The notes under the pieces were generated by a model, which did not search any database, had not been told where the DNA came from, and saw only the letters and a program-made list of their open reading frames with translations. From assembly GCF_030273125.1 (NCBI RefSeq), contig NC_081526.1, forward strand, positions 35,634,025 to 35,698,024: DNA of 64,000 nt. Direction: 5' to 3'. Of this stretch, positions 11,611 through 26,300 are shown one piece after another (within the stretch, counting starts at the first letter, position 1; each line of letters begins with the position of its first letter). This DNA comes from Centropristis striata (Eukaryota > Chordata > Actinopteri > Perciformes > Serranidae). Position numbers and translations under genes: made by a program.

Positions 11611-12850
11611 TCCGGGGAAGACTTTCACAATAAAATTTGATAATAGGAAATAAATGAAAAATACTTTCACAATAAACCCTCCGCACTGCTGTATGGAACA
11701 GCAGACAAGTTATTTGACAATAAAATAAAATACAATAAAATTAGATTAAATAACATTAAATGAAATTACCTAAGTAAAAAATTACTTTCACAATAAACTC
11801 CTCGCTGCCGTATGGAACAGCGGCCAAGTTATTTGACAATAAAATAAAATATAATAAAATAAAATGAGATGCAATAAAATAAAATTACATGAATGAAAAA
11901 TACTTTCACAATAAACCCTCCGCACTGCTGTATGGAACAGCAGGCAAGTTATTTGACAATAAAATAAAATACAATAAAATTAGATCAAATAATATTAAAT
12001 GAAATTACATAAGTAAAAAATTACTTTCACAATGAACTCCTCGCTGCTGTATGGAACAGCAGACAAGTTATTTGACAATAAAATAAAATATAATAAAATA
12101 AAATTAGATAAAATTAGATGCAATAAAATAAAATTACATGAAAGAAAAATACTTTCACAATAAACCCTCCGCACTGCTGTATGGAACAGCAGACAAGTTA
12201 TTTGACAATAAAGTAAAATATAATAAAATAAAATTAGATAAAATTAGATGCAATAAAATAAAATTATATGAATGAAAAATACTTTCACAATAAACCCTCC
12301 GCACTGCTGTATGGAACAGCAGGCAAGTTATTTGACAATAAAATAAAATACAATAAAATTAGATCAAATAATATTAAATGAAATTACATAAGTAAAAAAT
12401 TACTTTCACAATGAACTCCTCGCTGCTGTATGGAACAGCAGACAAGTTATTTGACAATAAAATAAAATATAATAAAATAAAATTAGATAAAATTAGATGC
12501 AATAAAATAAAATTACATGAAAGAAAAATACTTTCACAATAAACCCTCCGCACTGCTGTATGGAACAGCAGACAAGTTATTTGACAATAAAGTAAAATAT
12601 AATAAAATAAAATTAGATAAAATTAGATGCAATAAAATAAAATTATATGAATGAAAAATACTTTCACAATAAACCCTCCGCACTGCCGTATGGAACAGCG
12701 GCCAAGTTATTTGACAATAAAATAAAATATAATAAAATTAAATTAGATAAAATTAGATGCAATAAAATAAATTAAAATAAAATTACATGAATGAAAAATA
12801 CTTTTACAATAAACTCCTCACTGCTGTGTGGATCAGCAGCCAAATTATTT
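11611..12850. repeat. Satellite, about 120-130 bp monomer with higher-order unit
   Basis: Ten monomers, each carrying CACTGCTGTATGGAACAGCA or a variant, then AAGTTATTTGACAATAAAA and an AATAAAAT-rich spacer. A block of three monomers repeats almost identically with an offset of 379 bases (for example 11921 and 12300). The monomers near 11802 and 12677 share a CCG...CGG variant, supporting amplification of multi-monomer units. Confidence 0.9.
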
Positions 12851-13945
12851 GACAAAAATGTTTTTAATTGAAAATAAATTATATAACATAAATTAAAAAA
12901 TTAATTAGAATTCAAAATATTACAAATAAGCTTTTTAAAGCTATTCTAAATCTATTTTTATCGTAATAATAATATTGTATTATTTCAAACAATCAAACCC
13001 TTTCAAGTTTATGGACAACAATGATAAAAAGCATGCAATACAAATAGCATCAAATAAAATACAATAAATACAAAATAAAAATAAAAATTATATAACATAA
13101 TGAAAATGAAATAAGAAAATAAAATAAAGTTTAAAATAATAAATCTACATATCAGCAACTAAGTTAATGTAATAATAATAATATAATATAACATAAAAAT
13201 AAATAATTTTTTCTTTTTTTAAATAATAAGCTTACCCATCACTTTTATTGGACATATTGATGTTATATTATTATTAATATATATTATTATAGATCAAATG
13301 TTATTAACATTGGGGGTTCTCAGTTGACTGACCTGGTTAAATTAAGGTAAAATATTACTAACTAAGTAACTAACTAATTAATTGATTAAATGAATAAATA
13401 AATAAATAAACAAATAAATAAATAAACACTGTTCTGCACATGGCCTAACCTTTCGTATCTTCATGTGTCTCAATCTTATGTTAAAATATTCATGTTATGA
13501 TGTTATTTTTGTATTGATTGCAGGATAACCTTATTGATCCTCTGCACTGAGCACACTAATGGATTCAGAACCTCTACAGAGCCTCCAGAGAGAAGAACCG
13601 TTAGTAATTGATTAATAAATAAATTAAAAAAACAACCCCTCATATCGATGACCAATAGCCTATATTATCAAAAATAAAACATTAAATCAGACCCTGGTTG
13701 AGGATCAGACACTTTGAGTGAGGAGCAAACAGGAAATGTCGGTTTTGAACGTGTTGGGCTTTTATTATGAAGCTGAAATCATGTCACTTCCGGTGTACTG
13801 CGGTGTGACTTGACGCATGCTCAGAACCACACCGGATCCCAAAAAACTCAGCGGGAGCGCGAATCCATGCCCTGCGCGCTCCCGGCGCCTTGTTTCCTGT
13901 CCTGCCCAACCCAGAAATCAGCGTCAGCCAATCAGCTGCGATGAG
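12851..13945. other. A/T-rich non-coding stretch
   Basis: Contains AAAT and AATAA low-complexity runs. A more GC-rich, CpG-containing segment at 13790-13945 directly abuts the following array. No gene seen. Confidence 0.4.
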
Positions 13946-13948
13946 CTC

Positions 13949-15140
13949 ATTCTAATCTATTCTACTATATTCTATTACCATCTATTTTATTCTATTCTAA
14001 TCTTCAACATTCTATTACCATCTATGATATATTCTATTCTATTCTATTTGATTCTATTCTCTTCAGTTTTGTTCTATTCAGTTTTGTTCTATTATATTAT
14101 GTTCCATTCTATTCTATTCTATTCTATTCTATTCTATTCAGTTCAGTTCAGTTCAGTTCAGTTCAGTTCTATTCTAATTTCTGTTCTATTCTATTTTGTT
14201 TTGTCCTATTCTATTCTATTCAACAAGATGATTTTTGATTTGATTATATTCTATTCAATTATGTTATGTTCTATTCTATTCTATTCAGTTCTATTATATT
14301 GTCTTCTGTTCTATTGTATCCTGCACTATTCTATTCTATTATGTTCTATTATATTCTGTTGTATTCTAACCTATTCTATTCTATTCTATTCAGTTCAGTT
14401 CTATTCTATTATGTTCTATTCTATTTTTTGTCCTGTTCTATTGAATTATATAAAATTTTGTTCTATTGTATTATATTATATTCTGTTCTATTGTATTCTA
14501 TTCTATTCGATCCTATCCTATTCTGTTCTATTATATTATATTATATTATATTATATTATATTATATAATAATGTTCTATTCTATTCTATTATTTTCTTTT
14601 CTATTCTATTCTATTCTATTCTATTATGTTCTATTTTATTCAGTTCAGCTCAGTTCTATTATATTTATATACTACTACTATACTGTCTACTCTAATCTAT
14701 GTTCTATTCTATTCTACTTTTGTTATTTTCTATTCTACTATATTCTATTATAATCTATGTTCTATTGTATTGTATATTATTAGTTTATTTTATTCTGTTC
14801 TATTATATTAAATTCAGTTCTACTCTACTCTGTACTAATCTATGTTCTATTCTATTCTGTTATTTTCTATTAAATGATATTCTATTATAATCTATGTTCT
14901 GTTCGATATCATTCAGTTCTATTATATTCTATTATATTCTAATCTAATCTATGTTCTATTCTACTATATTCTATCATCATCTGTGTTCTATTGTAGGCTA
15001 TTGCATTGCATTCTATGTTCTAGTCTATATAATCTATTATAATTTAACGTTATGTTCTCTCCTATTTCATTCTATTAATTTAATACTATTGATATATTCT
15101 GATGATCTACAATATTATATTATCATTATTATCATCATTA
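13949..15140. repeat. (ATTCT)n pentanucleotide array
   Basis: About 1.2 kb of ATTCT (TTCTA) units with single-base variants such as ATTCA, ATTAT and GTTCT. The long open frames rich in Tyr, Ser, Ile, Leu and Phe are produced by the repeat and are not protein coding. Confidence 0.93.
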
Positions 15141-15169
15141 TAATATACAATCTCTATCTCTCTCTCTCA

Positions 15170-15170
<1 letters not shown>

Positions 15171-15246
<76 letters not shown>
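15171..15246. repeat. (AC)n microsatellite
   Basis: Pure (AC)n of about 76 bases following a short CT run. Confidence 0.95.
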
Positions 15247-15248
<2 letters not shown>

Positions 15249-16834
15249 CAGTTATAAACTAAACAGTGCCCTCTGGCGGTGAGATGCAGCAGTACAGCAG
15301 TCTAACGCTGACAGTTACAATATTTACAATATTCATAATATTTACTGTATTTACATACAGCTCATGAGCACGTCACATTCCTTTTACTCAAATTGTACTT
15401 AATATCTGTTAGAAATAATTTAAATAATATATATTATTTAAAATAATTTAAAAATGATCAATTTGATACTTAATTTGTATCTCATGCTGCCCTTAATATA
15501 AAGTCAAAATAATAATAAACAGAACAATAATATTACTTTATATACAACAATATTATTTATAAAGATATTATCATTGATATTATTATTATTATTATTATAA
15601 TTATTATATTATTATTACTGCAACATATTATTTTATTTGGACCATGTGTCAATGTTTCACTTTCTTTCATTTGGGACACCTCATACATTTAGTGATGTAA
15701 CATGCTACCTGTGCATGCTATATTCATACCTATACATACATATTTGGTATCACTGGATTCAGCACATGCCCATCTTTCCAACAAGCCATCATGTGTGTTT
15801 CTATGACAATCCCTGGCAGAGCAACTACAAAGTAAACTAGAAAAGTCTGCATAGATATTCATTTTTCGTATGTCCGCTTATTTTAGGCAACTGTTCATAG
15901 GTCTCTATATTTTACATACATCAAAATATTCACATCCAGTTTTTTCTAATAGGTAAAGCAACTTCCTGACCACAATTATGTCAGGTTTCAAAGCTGTCAG
16001 AGCTTGTGTTATTAATCTACACACGATTATATGTGATTATATGATTATATGTCTATGGTACAGTGTTGCCCTCAGGCAACATACCCATTTTTGGCCTGTC
16101 ACATTTCTACAATGCATGTTTTTGAGTGATGCGATACTTTAAAAAAGAGGGAAGAGTATAGGGAACCAATAGCAATGCTTTAACTTGTCACATGACCTCC
16201 AGGAGGCCATATTGAAACCCTATTTTGCAGACTTTTCCAAAGAAAACAGCTTTGCCATTTTGCGCCACAAAAAAATCACTCAAATTGTAATTTGCTGGCC
16301 CTTTTAAATTTTTTTTTTAAATTAATGAAATAATGGAAACTTGTTTTTAAATTTGAAATGTTTTGTATTGTACCCTGTTGAAGCGACTGACTCTTTTACA
16401 CATGTTTATTAAATATATAGTGTTCAAATTATGTATAAGTTATGTTAAAAAACACAAACAAACACTTTTTTAATTATTGTGCACCGTTATGGTACGTTGC
16501 CTACGGGCAACAAACCCCAAAAACTTCCACAAAAAAAATACAAATTATAAAATTTCTTCAAATTATGTTTATTTTGTCTATGTATGTATATGTTTGTCTG
16601 GTATCATAATGCCTACCTTAGGGGGTTAACTCCCATACGGCCAGGCTATATTTTTGTTCTTTTTTAGGTTTGGGATATATAACAAAATGTATCAATTTAA
16701 CAATGTTTGCAGTAAAATATTTTAACCTAAGAACCCATTTCATATATGGGAGACCTTAGAGAAGAGGAAAACATTGTCAGGTTTTGTTTTACCTCCAGTA
16801 GGGGGACCTCAAATTTTGAGGGGCATTGTCTCTA
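15247..16834. other. Unclassified non-coding, probably repeat-derived
   Basis: Two phrases with GTTGCC...GGCAAC inverted structure (near 16065 and 16494) suggest an old element, but I cannot place its borders. The open frame 15637-15840 has no recognisable domain. Confidence 0.35.
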
Positions 16835-17319
16835 CACTGTAAAACTTTTTACTGTAAAATTACAGTAAATTACTGGCAGCAGTTTCGCCAGAAAGTTACT
16901 GTAAAATGTACAGTAACTCTACTGTATTATAGAAATACAGGTCAGTTTACTGACAAACTGTCCCGTAACGAAGAAAGAAGAAATAGTGTGACAATTAAAT
17001 GTTTAACTCTAAATTATGTTACAAAAAATCAATTTAAACTCTATATTAGGATTACTGGAAAAACAACACATTGTGATTATTTCAGCCCAGACAAAAAAGA
17101 AATAAAATAAAACTTGTCTTCTTTTCGAAAATAATGACTTTACTTTACTGTAAACAGTAAATTCCTGAAAAAAATATATATAATTTTGATCGTTGGAATG
17201 CGGAAGCAATCATGATAACTCCCATAATGCATTGTTTTCACAGTAATATACTGTACAATCATAATACAGCAAGTTACTGTTAGAATTTGACTGTAAATTT
17301 ACAGCAAAGTCTTACAGTG
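16835..17319. mobile_element. MITE with CACTGTAAAA ends, TA duplication
   Basis: TA at 16833-16834 and 17320-17321. Ends CACTGTAAAACTT and CTTACAGTG are inverted, with several internal ACTGTAAA and TTTACAGT motifs on both strands. Non-coding. Confidence 0.65.
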
Positions 17320-17675
17320 TAGCGTGTGTGTGTGTGTGTGTGTGTGTTGACCTTTCTACTGTTATTTTACATGACAGGAGGTGAATCTATGCAGCAGCTT
17401 TACGTCAGCTGCAGGTTTCAGGACGTCAGACATACTGGGGACGTCCCCGGAGCCTCGCAGCTCAGAGGAATGAAACTTTTCCACCACTCCTCTGTGGAAC
17501 ATCTAACCTCGGTTCTAACCTCGGTTCTACAGAAATAATCTGCAGCAGCTACTCAGATTACTGTCGACGCTCGTCAGCTCAGACTTCCTTATGTACAGAA
17601 AACATAAACTATTATTAAATGCAGCAACATGAAAACAGTTTCAAACTGTGATCATCAGCTGTATGTAACAACACT

Positions 17676-18450
17676 ATATTTCTATTTTATTTCTATTGAT
17701 ACATTTCTCTGATTACTTCGAATGTATTTCTATATTTCTATTCTATTGATAATTTGTTTATTTCTCCATTTAGTTCAAATGTATTTCTTTATTTCTACAT
17801 ATCTCTATTAACTTCAAATTTATTTCTGTATTTCTATTTTTATTATTTTCATTCATATCTCTACTTCAAATTTATTTCTTCATTTCTATTCTATTGATAT
17901 TTGTTCATTTCTCCATTTAGTTCAAATGTATTTATTTATTTCAATTTTTTTCTATTTCTACATATCTCTATTAACTTCAAATTTATTTCTGTATTTCTAT
18001 TTTTATTATTTTTATTCATATCTCTACTTCAAATGTATTTCTACTTTATTGATATTTGTTCATGTCTCTATTTACATCTAATGTAATTCTTTATTACTAA
18101 TTTTTCTATTTCTAAATATCTTTATTTGCTTCACAATTATTTGTATTTTATTTCCACTTAAACATATCTTTATATACTTCAAATTTATTTCTATATTTAT
18201 ATTTATTTATATTCATACATATCTCTTTTAACTACAAATTTATCTTTTTATTTCTATTTTTTCATATCTCTATTTACTTCAAATGTATTTCTATATTTCT
18301 ATTTTTTTCTATTCCTTCATATCTCTATTTATTTCAAATTCATTTCTATATTTCTATTCTTTCTATTTATTCATATATCAATTGACTTCAGATTTATTAC
18401 TATATTTCTATTTATTCATATCTGTATTTTCTCAGGACTTGAGACTTGTT
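17676..18450. repeat. T-rich degenerate minisatellite
   Basis: Repeated phrases TTTCTATATTTCTATT and CATATCTCTATTTACTTC recur every 40-80 bases. Open frames across it (for example 17901-18086) are compositional. Confidence 0.8.
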
Positions 18451-18767
18451 GCATTTGTAATATTTTATATATATATATATTATTTTATAAACTCGATTTC
18501 CATGAAATGATTGTGACAATATGATTTATTACTGACAGATTGTATCTTCTCAAAACTTATTCATGAATGATTCTCTTCTAAAATGATTTCTGATACATTT
18601 AAACAGGAATGAACAGAAGATTGAGTCTGAAAACAGAATAATTCCAATTTTAGGAGCAAAGGTGTATAATATTCATATATTATTATATATAGCGATGTTG
18701 TATATTTAGTGCAGCACACGTTTTAGAAAATCTTTATTTCATTTACATGTTTATTTCTATTTCTTAA

Positions 18768-19296
18768 CCTTTTATCGGGCGAAGAACTATATTTGGTAAC
18801 TTCAGTGGATATAAATGGTGTCCCCATGTCTCTCTGTTTGGTCGGAGAACTACATGGATTTCTTCCAGCTAATCAGCAAAAATCAGGCTAAATTACTAGA
18901 TTAAAGTGGCAAATCTACAAGAAAAAAGTTGCATATTTAAGAGATTTAAAGTGGCAAATCTGCGCGAAAAAAGTCACATATTTACGAAAAAACAACAACT
19001 TTATTCTTCCAGATTCACCACTTTAAATCTCATAAATCTGCAAATTTTTTCTCATAGATTTGCCACTTTAATCTCGTAAACTTTTTTACCATTAGAGATT
19101 TTTTTCTTACAAATTTGTAACTTTTTTTTACCATTAATTTGAGATTTTTTTCTCATAAATTTGTAACTTTTTCTCAAAATATTATTTTCGTATGTTTTTT
19201 TTTAATACACATTCTGGCAGTATGTAATATCCTCCAATATTCTCTAGGGTTGAAATTTGGAATTTGCAAGTATTTCAGTGAGTGTCCTATTAAGGG
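18768..19296. mobile_element. piggyBac-like MITE, family B (copy 2)
   Basis: TTAA at 18764-18767 and 19297-19300. Begins with the family B head (TATCGGGCGAAGAACTATAT) and ends GTCCTATTAAGGG. Non-coding. Confidence 0.75.
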
Positions 19297-19479
19297 TTAA
19301 AGAGCAGAAATTGGAACACTGGATACTAACTGTTGCAATATTACAGTTTCTTTTTTTTTGTCTCACATCCCGAGGAGGAGAAAAAATAATGAGAAGAGGG
19401 AGAAAAATCATTATGTACTTCGAGAAAGAAGTCAATATATATATATATATATATATATATTTATTTTTATTTTTTATTT

Positions 19480-19800
19480 AACCTTTATTTAACCAGGGAA
19501 TATCCCATTGAGATTAGGAACCTCTTTTTCAAGGGAGCCCTGGCCAAGAGGCAGCAAACACAGAATACAGTTACATATTTACATAACATACAGACCTTAA
19601 ACACGTTATGAGAAACAAGTGCATGTTGTAGAATTGGCCTCAATAACTCTTAGTTTGGATTTAAAAGTGCTCAAAGAAACAAATTCAGTTAATTTCCATT
19701 CTTTCTGGCGCATATTCCATGCATTGAGAATAAAGTAACTCTTTGAGTTGGTAAAGTCGACTGGGAGCTACAACCTGATTCTCCTCAACACTCTAATAAA
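19480..19800. repeat. Dispersed fish repeat, unclassified
   Basis: Starts TTTATTTAACCTTTATTTAA and continues with CCAGGGAATATCCCATTGAG and CCCTGGCCAAGAGGCA. I recognise this phrase set from many fish genomes but cannot name the element class from the sequence alone. Confidence 0.45.
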
Positions 19801-20516
19801 TGTCTTAAATAATTCACATCAGTGACATAACAATAGATTTTTATAAAACAATAATTATAGCAGCTTCTACCAAGAATATCTCATTTCTGTGTTGGGGGAT
19901 TTTAGTTTTGCATCTTAAATATTGAGGTTATTGCTCATTTTCTGAATCAGCTTGTAGCTGCAGTAACTGTTGGATAGAAACAAAGATGGCTGATTGAATC
20001 TGTGAACATCTTTACAACTTTACCAACTCAAAAAGTGAATTTATTCTCCACATTTCAAGTTTCCTCCTCATTATTTGTGTCTCTCAGTGGGGGACAGGAC
20101 ACAGTTGTTTGTGTTGTTTATTTGTGTATGAAAAACTTCAGCTCAAATGTTAAATGTTAGTCTGATATATCCTTTGGTGTTTTAATCTCACTGTAAAAGT
20201 GACTTATCACACCTCATCTTCCCTGTTGCATCATTGTTCTTTTGTTCTTTTCCTGCGGAAACAATGATCGACACCGCCCACACCACAGAGAAACATCTGA
20301 GGCTGCTCTCTGCTCCTCTCACACCGCTACAGTACAAATGTGTGTTTTTTTAGACTCTTAAATTAAAGTTCATGTTGTTCTTTTTAATACAAACAGCCGA
20401 CACAAACACACAAACTCTGATTATAACTGAATGCAGTCAGAATATCTTCAGTGAGAGCTGCAATATGACCCAGTTCCCTCCAAATGTTGGTGTCACTGTG
20501 GTTTGTAATCCACCCA

Positions 20517-21481
<965 letters not shown>

Positions 21482-21500
21482 CATGGTTTCTCAGCTTCAC

Positions 21501-21510
21501 ACAGGAAGTG
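21501..21510 (+). promoter_or_regulatory. ETS-type motif before CD28
   Basis: ACAGGAAGTG contains the GGAA core preferred by ETS factors, common in lymphoid promoters. It sits about 90 bases upstream of the CD28 start. Motif-level evidence only. Confidence 0.3.
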
Positions 21511-21596
21511 TTCCTATCTGTTTCTCACACTGTCTCGTGTTCAGGTGTGATGTAGAGCAGCAGTGTGTGTGTAGAGCGTTGAGGAGGCTCAGAGTG

Positions 21597-21675
21597 ATGA
21601 TGAGGAGCGAGATGATGATGATGCTGCTGCTGCTGCTGCTGTGTGTGAGCGACGGAGCGCTCCCACCCTGCTCAG
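21597..21675 (+). CDS. cd28: CD28-like exon 1 (signal peptide)
   Basis: Opens with two adjacent ATG codons; the first is used here. It encodes a hydrophobic leader from ATG and CTG trinucleotide runs. Donor CTCAG/GTAAC, phase 1. Confidence 0.8.
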
Positions 21676-23276
21676 GTAACAAGACGCTTCAGTGACGTGA
21701 AACTGCTCAGTCGGAGATTTTTTTAACCAACATCACAACTTTCAGAATGACTCCGAGCGTTTGAGTCTGTCAGAGACGTGGAATCAGATCCTGACATCCG
21801 GAGACTCAGAGAGATGAAACAAACCTGACAGCTAATGGATCTTTTCTGTCTTTACTCCAATAATACTGAATGTCTGACTGGATCTATTTATTCTCTTGTC
21901 TTTAAAACAGTTAGTGATCCAACATCTGAAGTTTTGCCGTTTTTCTTGTCTTTCGGAGGCTGTAGAGGCTCAAAGTTGTCAGGATATCATGTGGAGAAGC
22001 TGCCAAAATAACGCTGCAAATTTAGGCTATTTATTATTTGGCATGGTGATTTTCAAAGCGGTCATGTGACCTCTGATGTCATGATCTCTGAATGAAAATA
22101 GGCTCTCCTCTTTACATACAGTCATGGAAAAAATTGTTAGACCACCCTTGTTTTCTCCTTGCTTTCTTGTTAATTTAATACCTGGTACAACTAAAGGTAC
22201 ATCTGTTTGGACAAATATAATAATAACAACAAATTTAACAAACAATTTAAGCTCTTATCAGCTATTTTCATCATATTTGTCCAAACAAATGTACCTTTAC
22301 TTGTACCAGGCATTAAAATGAACAAGAAATTGAAGAACAAGCGTGGTCTAATATTTTTTCCATGACTGTACATGTCTACTTTATACTCATAACATGCAGT
22401 TTAAGGTAAAAATCACATAATTTTGTCCGCTTGTATGTGAACCTTTGTGCACCCTGGGGTCCCTAAACAGTCTGTGAGCTGCATAAATCGGGTCTGACTG
22501 GAAAGCTGAGCCCAATTTTCTTAGTATAGTACTAGAATAAATAGAATAAATAGTATAGAATAAATTCTACGGGTACCCATGACTCTCGTCTTTACAGACA
22601 TGCCCACTTTATGCTGCATACATGCAGTTTAAGGCAAAAAATATGCATTAAATGTGTAATTTGGGCCTATTATTTGTGAATATTTGTGCATCCTGGGGTC
22701 CCTAAACAGTCTGTGAGCTGCATAAATCGGGTCTGACTGGAAAGCTGAGCCCAATTTTCTTCATTTGTGATGATGTCAGTCCCCAAAGGGTCCCTTGGGC
22801 TCGAGATATCTGAATGAAAATAAGTATTATAAAATAAATAAGTAGTATAGAATAAATTCTATGGGTACCCATGACTCTCCTCTTTACAGACATGCCCACT
22901 TTATGCTGCATACATGCAGTTTAAGGCAAAAAATATGCATTAAATGTGTGATTTGGGCCTATTATTTGTGAATATTTGTGGATCCTGGGGTCCCTAAACA
23001 GTCTGTGAGCTGCATAAATCGGGTCTGACTGGAAAGCTGAGACTCTTGTGGATTCAATGAGCCCAATTTCCTTTTTTTGACATCATTCATGACATCATGT
23101 CTGTCTTTCTGTCTCTCAGTGGGTCCGGTCGTCACGGTGCCACAGCTCAGTAAAGTGTCTGTCTCCTGTCCGCCCGTCCTGTCCAACAGCTCAGAGCTCA
23201 GTTACCAACTCCTGTTCAACGGCAGCATCATCAACCAGATCCGCCTGAGTGAGGTCAGTGTGTGTGTGTGTGTGTG

Positions 23277-23311
<35 letters not shown>

Positions 23312-26300
23312 TATCTGACTGCAGCTCCAGGACTTCACTGCTCTGAAACCTCATGCAGGATTTTGTTAACAGAGACACCTGAGAGACATGAAACGTGACA
23401 GAAACATGCAGCCACTGACCACCTGATGGCAGCACTAACTCAGACCTCAGAGGCCTTTAGAGACCTCAGACACCAGACCTGGATCAGTTCGGGTGTGGCC
23501 TGTCTCACCCTCAGAGTCCCCCACATCACTGCAGACAACCTGGTCTCACAGGAATCTGTGAAATAGCCACAGATTTGCTTAACTCAAAATCCGTGGAATA
23601 GCCACAGAATCACTCAAATTTGACATGGACACGGATTTCGCTACATTGCAAGTTAATGACAGTCATATCCCGTGGCTATTCCAACATACAAAGTTATTAT
23701 GTACATTCACTGAGTGAATATTTAGAAAATAAAATAAATAAAAAATATTTCTCGCTAGAAATGTGATCAAAATTCATTTTTATGCAGAAACTAAGTCAAA
23801 ATATTGATTTTTTTCACTAAAAATGAGAGAACTGTCCGCCATGTTTTTTGTTCTGACCGCCGGTACCTTGAAAGTCACGTGACTTGGAACAAACCAATAG
23901 GAAAAAATATCCATTGAATAGCCACGGGATATGACTGTCATTAACATGCATTGTAGCGAAATCCGTGTTTACGTGTCACGGAAATTTGAGTGATTCATAT
24001 ATATATACAGTTGAAACCAGAAGTTTACATACACTATATAAAAAGACACATATGCTTTTTTTGCAAATGCACACAGGGCCAAAGACCTTAATTTTTGGAG
24101 ACATGTCCTGTGGTCTGACAAAACTGTTATCTTTTGGAGTAATGGCTTCTTCCTGGCAGAGTGGCCTTTCAGTCCATGTCTCAGGACTCGTTTCACTCTG
24201 GATAATGACACACTCTTACCAGCTTCAGCCAGCATCTTCACAAGGTCTTTTGCTTTTGTTCTTGGGTTGATATGCACATTTTGGACCAAAGCGTGTTCAT
24301 CTCTGGGACACAGAGCCCGTCTCCTTCCTGAGCGCTATGATGCCTGGACATTCCCATGGTGTTTAGACTTGGCTATAATTATTATAACAGATGAATGTGG
24401 CACCTTCAGGCATCTGGAAATATCACCCAAGGATGAACCAGACTTGTGCAAGTCCACAATTCTCTTCCTGATATCTTGGTTGATTTCTTTTGACTTTCCC
24501 ATGATGTCACACAAAGAAGCAGTGTGTTTCAGGTGTGCCTTAACCCATTGAAGCCTGGAAATCGGATACGTCGTTTTGTAGTATTTGTATAAGCCCTCAA
24601 ATACTTTTTGAATTTCATTTCTATCTGCTACAGAGGCTGAAAAATCTATTATTTAGTAGAAGCGTTGACACTTCTGTTGAATTTGGAAACTTGAAAACTT
24701 CAGGTTTTAGGGGCTGATTTTAAAATCGCCCAGAGGTTTTACAGGAAGTTTTAGGCGTCAATGGGTTAAAATACATCCACAGGTGTGTCTCGAATTAACT
24801 CTAATGTTGTCAATAAACCAATCAGAAGCTTCCAAAGACATGACAGCATCATCTGGGCTTTCCCAAATCGTTTCAAGGCATAATAATGTTAGTGTATGTA
24901 AACTTCTGACTTTAAAGAAAGTAATAAAAAATGATCTAATTGTCTCCTTCTCTCATTATTCTGGCATTTAGCAAATAGAAATAATTTTGGTAATCCTAAC
25001 GGACCTAAAACAGGAAAAGTGTCTGATTTCATGTCAGACAGTGAGAAAAAAAGCATATGTGTCTTTTTATATAGTGTATGTAAACTTCTGGTTTCAACTG
25101 TAGATACACTACCGGTCAAAAGTTTTAGAACACCCCAATTTTTCCAGTTTTTTATTTAAATTCAATCAGTTCAAGTCAAATGAACAGCTTGAAAGGGTAC
25201 AAAGGTAAGTGGTGAACTGCCAGAGGTAAATAAAAAAAGGTAAGCTTAACCAAAACTGAAAAATAACGTACATTTCAGAATTATACAAGTAGGCCTTTTT
25301 CAGGGAACAAGAAATGGGTTAACAACTTAACTCTATGGAGTCTTGGGCTATTTTGTCCATTTTTGAATCCTTTTCATGTCTTTGTAAGTCATTTTGTGTC
25401 TTTTTTTTGTCATTTTGTGACTTTTGGTGTCATTTTTTGTCATTTTGTGTCTTTTTTTAGTCCTTTAGTCCAACATAAAATGTGAATTTGAATCTTTTTT
25501 TTTTACTTTCAAAACACTATCATGCTCAATAAAGAATTTTAAATGTTGCAAATGTGCATTCATTTCAGAGTACACTGAGACATTAAACTGCATCATTTTC
25601 AATTAAATTCTGGAAAAGTTGGTGTGTTCTAAAACTTTTGACCAGTAGTGTATATATATGACATATAAAGACTTTCTGTGTCCCTGGTGCAGGCTTCGGA
25701 CTCTGCAGTCAGCTGGTTCTCGGCTCAGTTTGAAGTCTCGGTGAACGTCAGTGGAGAGTTTGTGTGCAGCCGGCTGCAGATTTATCCTCCACCGTACAGA
25801 CAGGACTGTCTGTCCACCGTCGTCTCCGTCTCAGGTGAGACTCGTCCCTCACTCAGCTGCAGGATTCAGTCTGTGACCTGTTAGAGACGTGCTCTGTCTG
25901 TTCTCAGGTGAGCTCGCTGCCAACGACAGCGTCCCTGCAGCCAATCAGAGCGCTCCTCTCAGGTCTTCGTCTGTCACAGAGGAGCTGCTGTGGGCGGGAT
26001 GTGTCGTTTTATTGGTCTACAGCCTGTCAATCACCTGCATCGCCATCGTTATCTGGGTAAAAAAGAAAACAGGGATTAACCGCTATTAAAAACTATTTTC
26101 TACACTGTAAAAAAAGTTTATTTCCAGAAATGTACTGAATTATTTGACAGACTTTTTCTTGTTTTTACTTTTAATACAAATATTAACCATAAAATAAAAG
26201 CTGAAATGTGTAAATTAATGAAGATGTTCTTTTTTTAATTAATTAATTAATTTTTTTTTTTTTTTTACAATATTATTAAATTGTTTAATAGTCTATGTAA

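Larger units (their letters stand above)
21676..23119 (+). other. CD28-like intron 1 with repeats
   Basis: Holds a 250 bp TA-flanked MITE (22119-22368) and three direct copies of a repeat containing CTGACTGGAAAGCTGAG (22372-23060). That repeat occurs inverted in ICOS intron 4 and downstream. Confidence 0.75.
24008..25100 (-). mobile_element. Tc1/Sleeping Beauty-type transposon, internally deleted
   Basis: TA at 24006-24007 and 25101-25102. Outer inverted ends are CAGTTGAAACCAGAAGTTTA and its complement. An inner direct repeat TTAGTGTATGTAAACTTC at about 24888 gives the IR/DR layout of this family. Only the N-terminal, DNA-binding part of the transposase remains, on the minus strand. A piggyBac-like MITE is nested at 24544-24765. 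Confidence 0.9.

Noticed and set aside
13817..15262. 292-residue Tyr/Ser/Ile/Phe-rich open frame and overlapping ones
   Set aside because: Product of the ATTCT array, with no composition or motif of a real protein.
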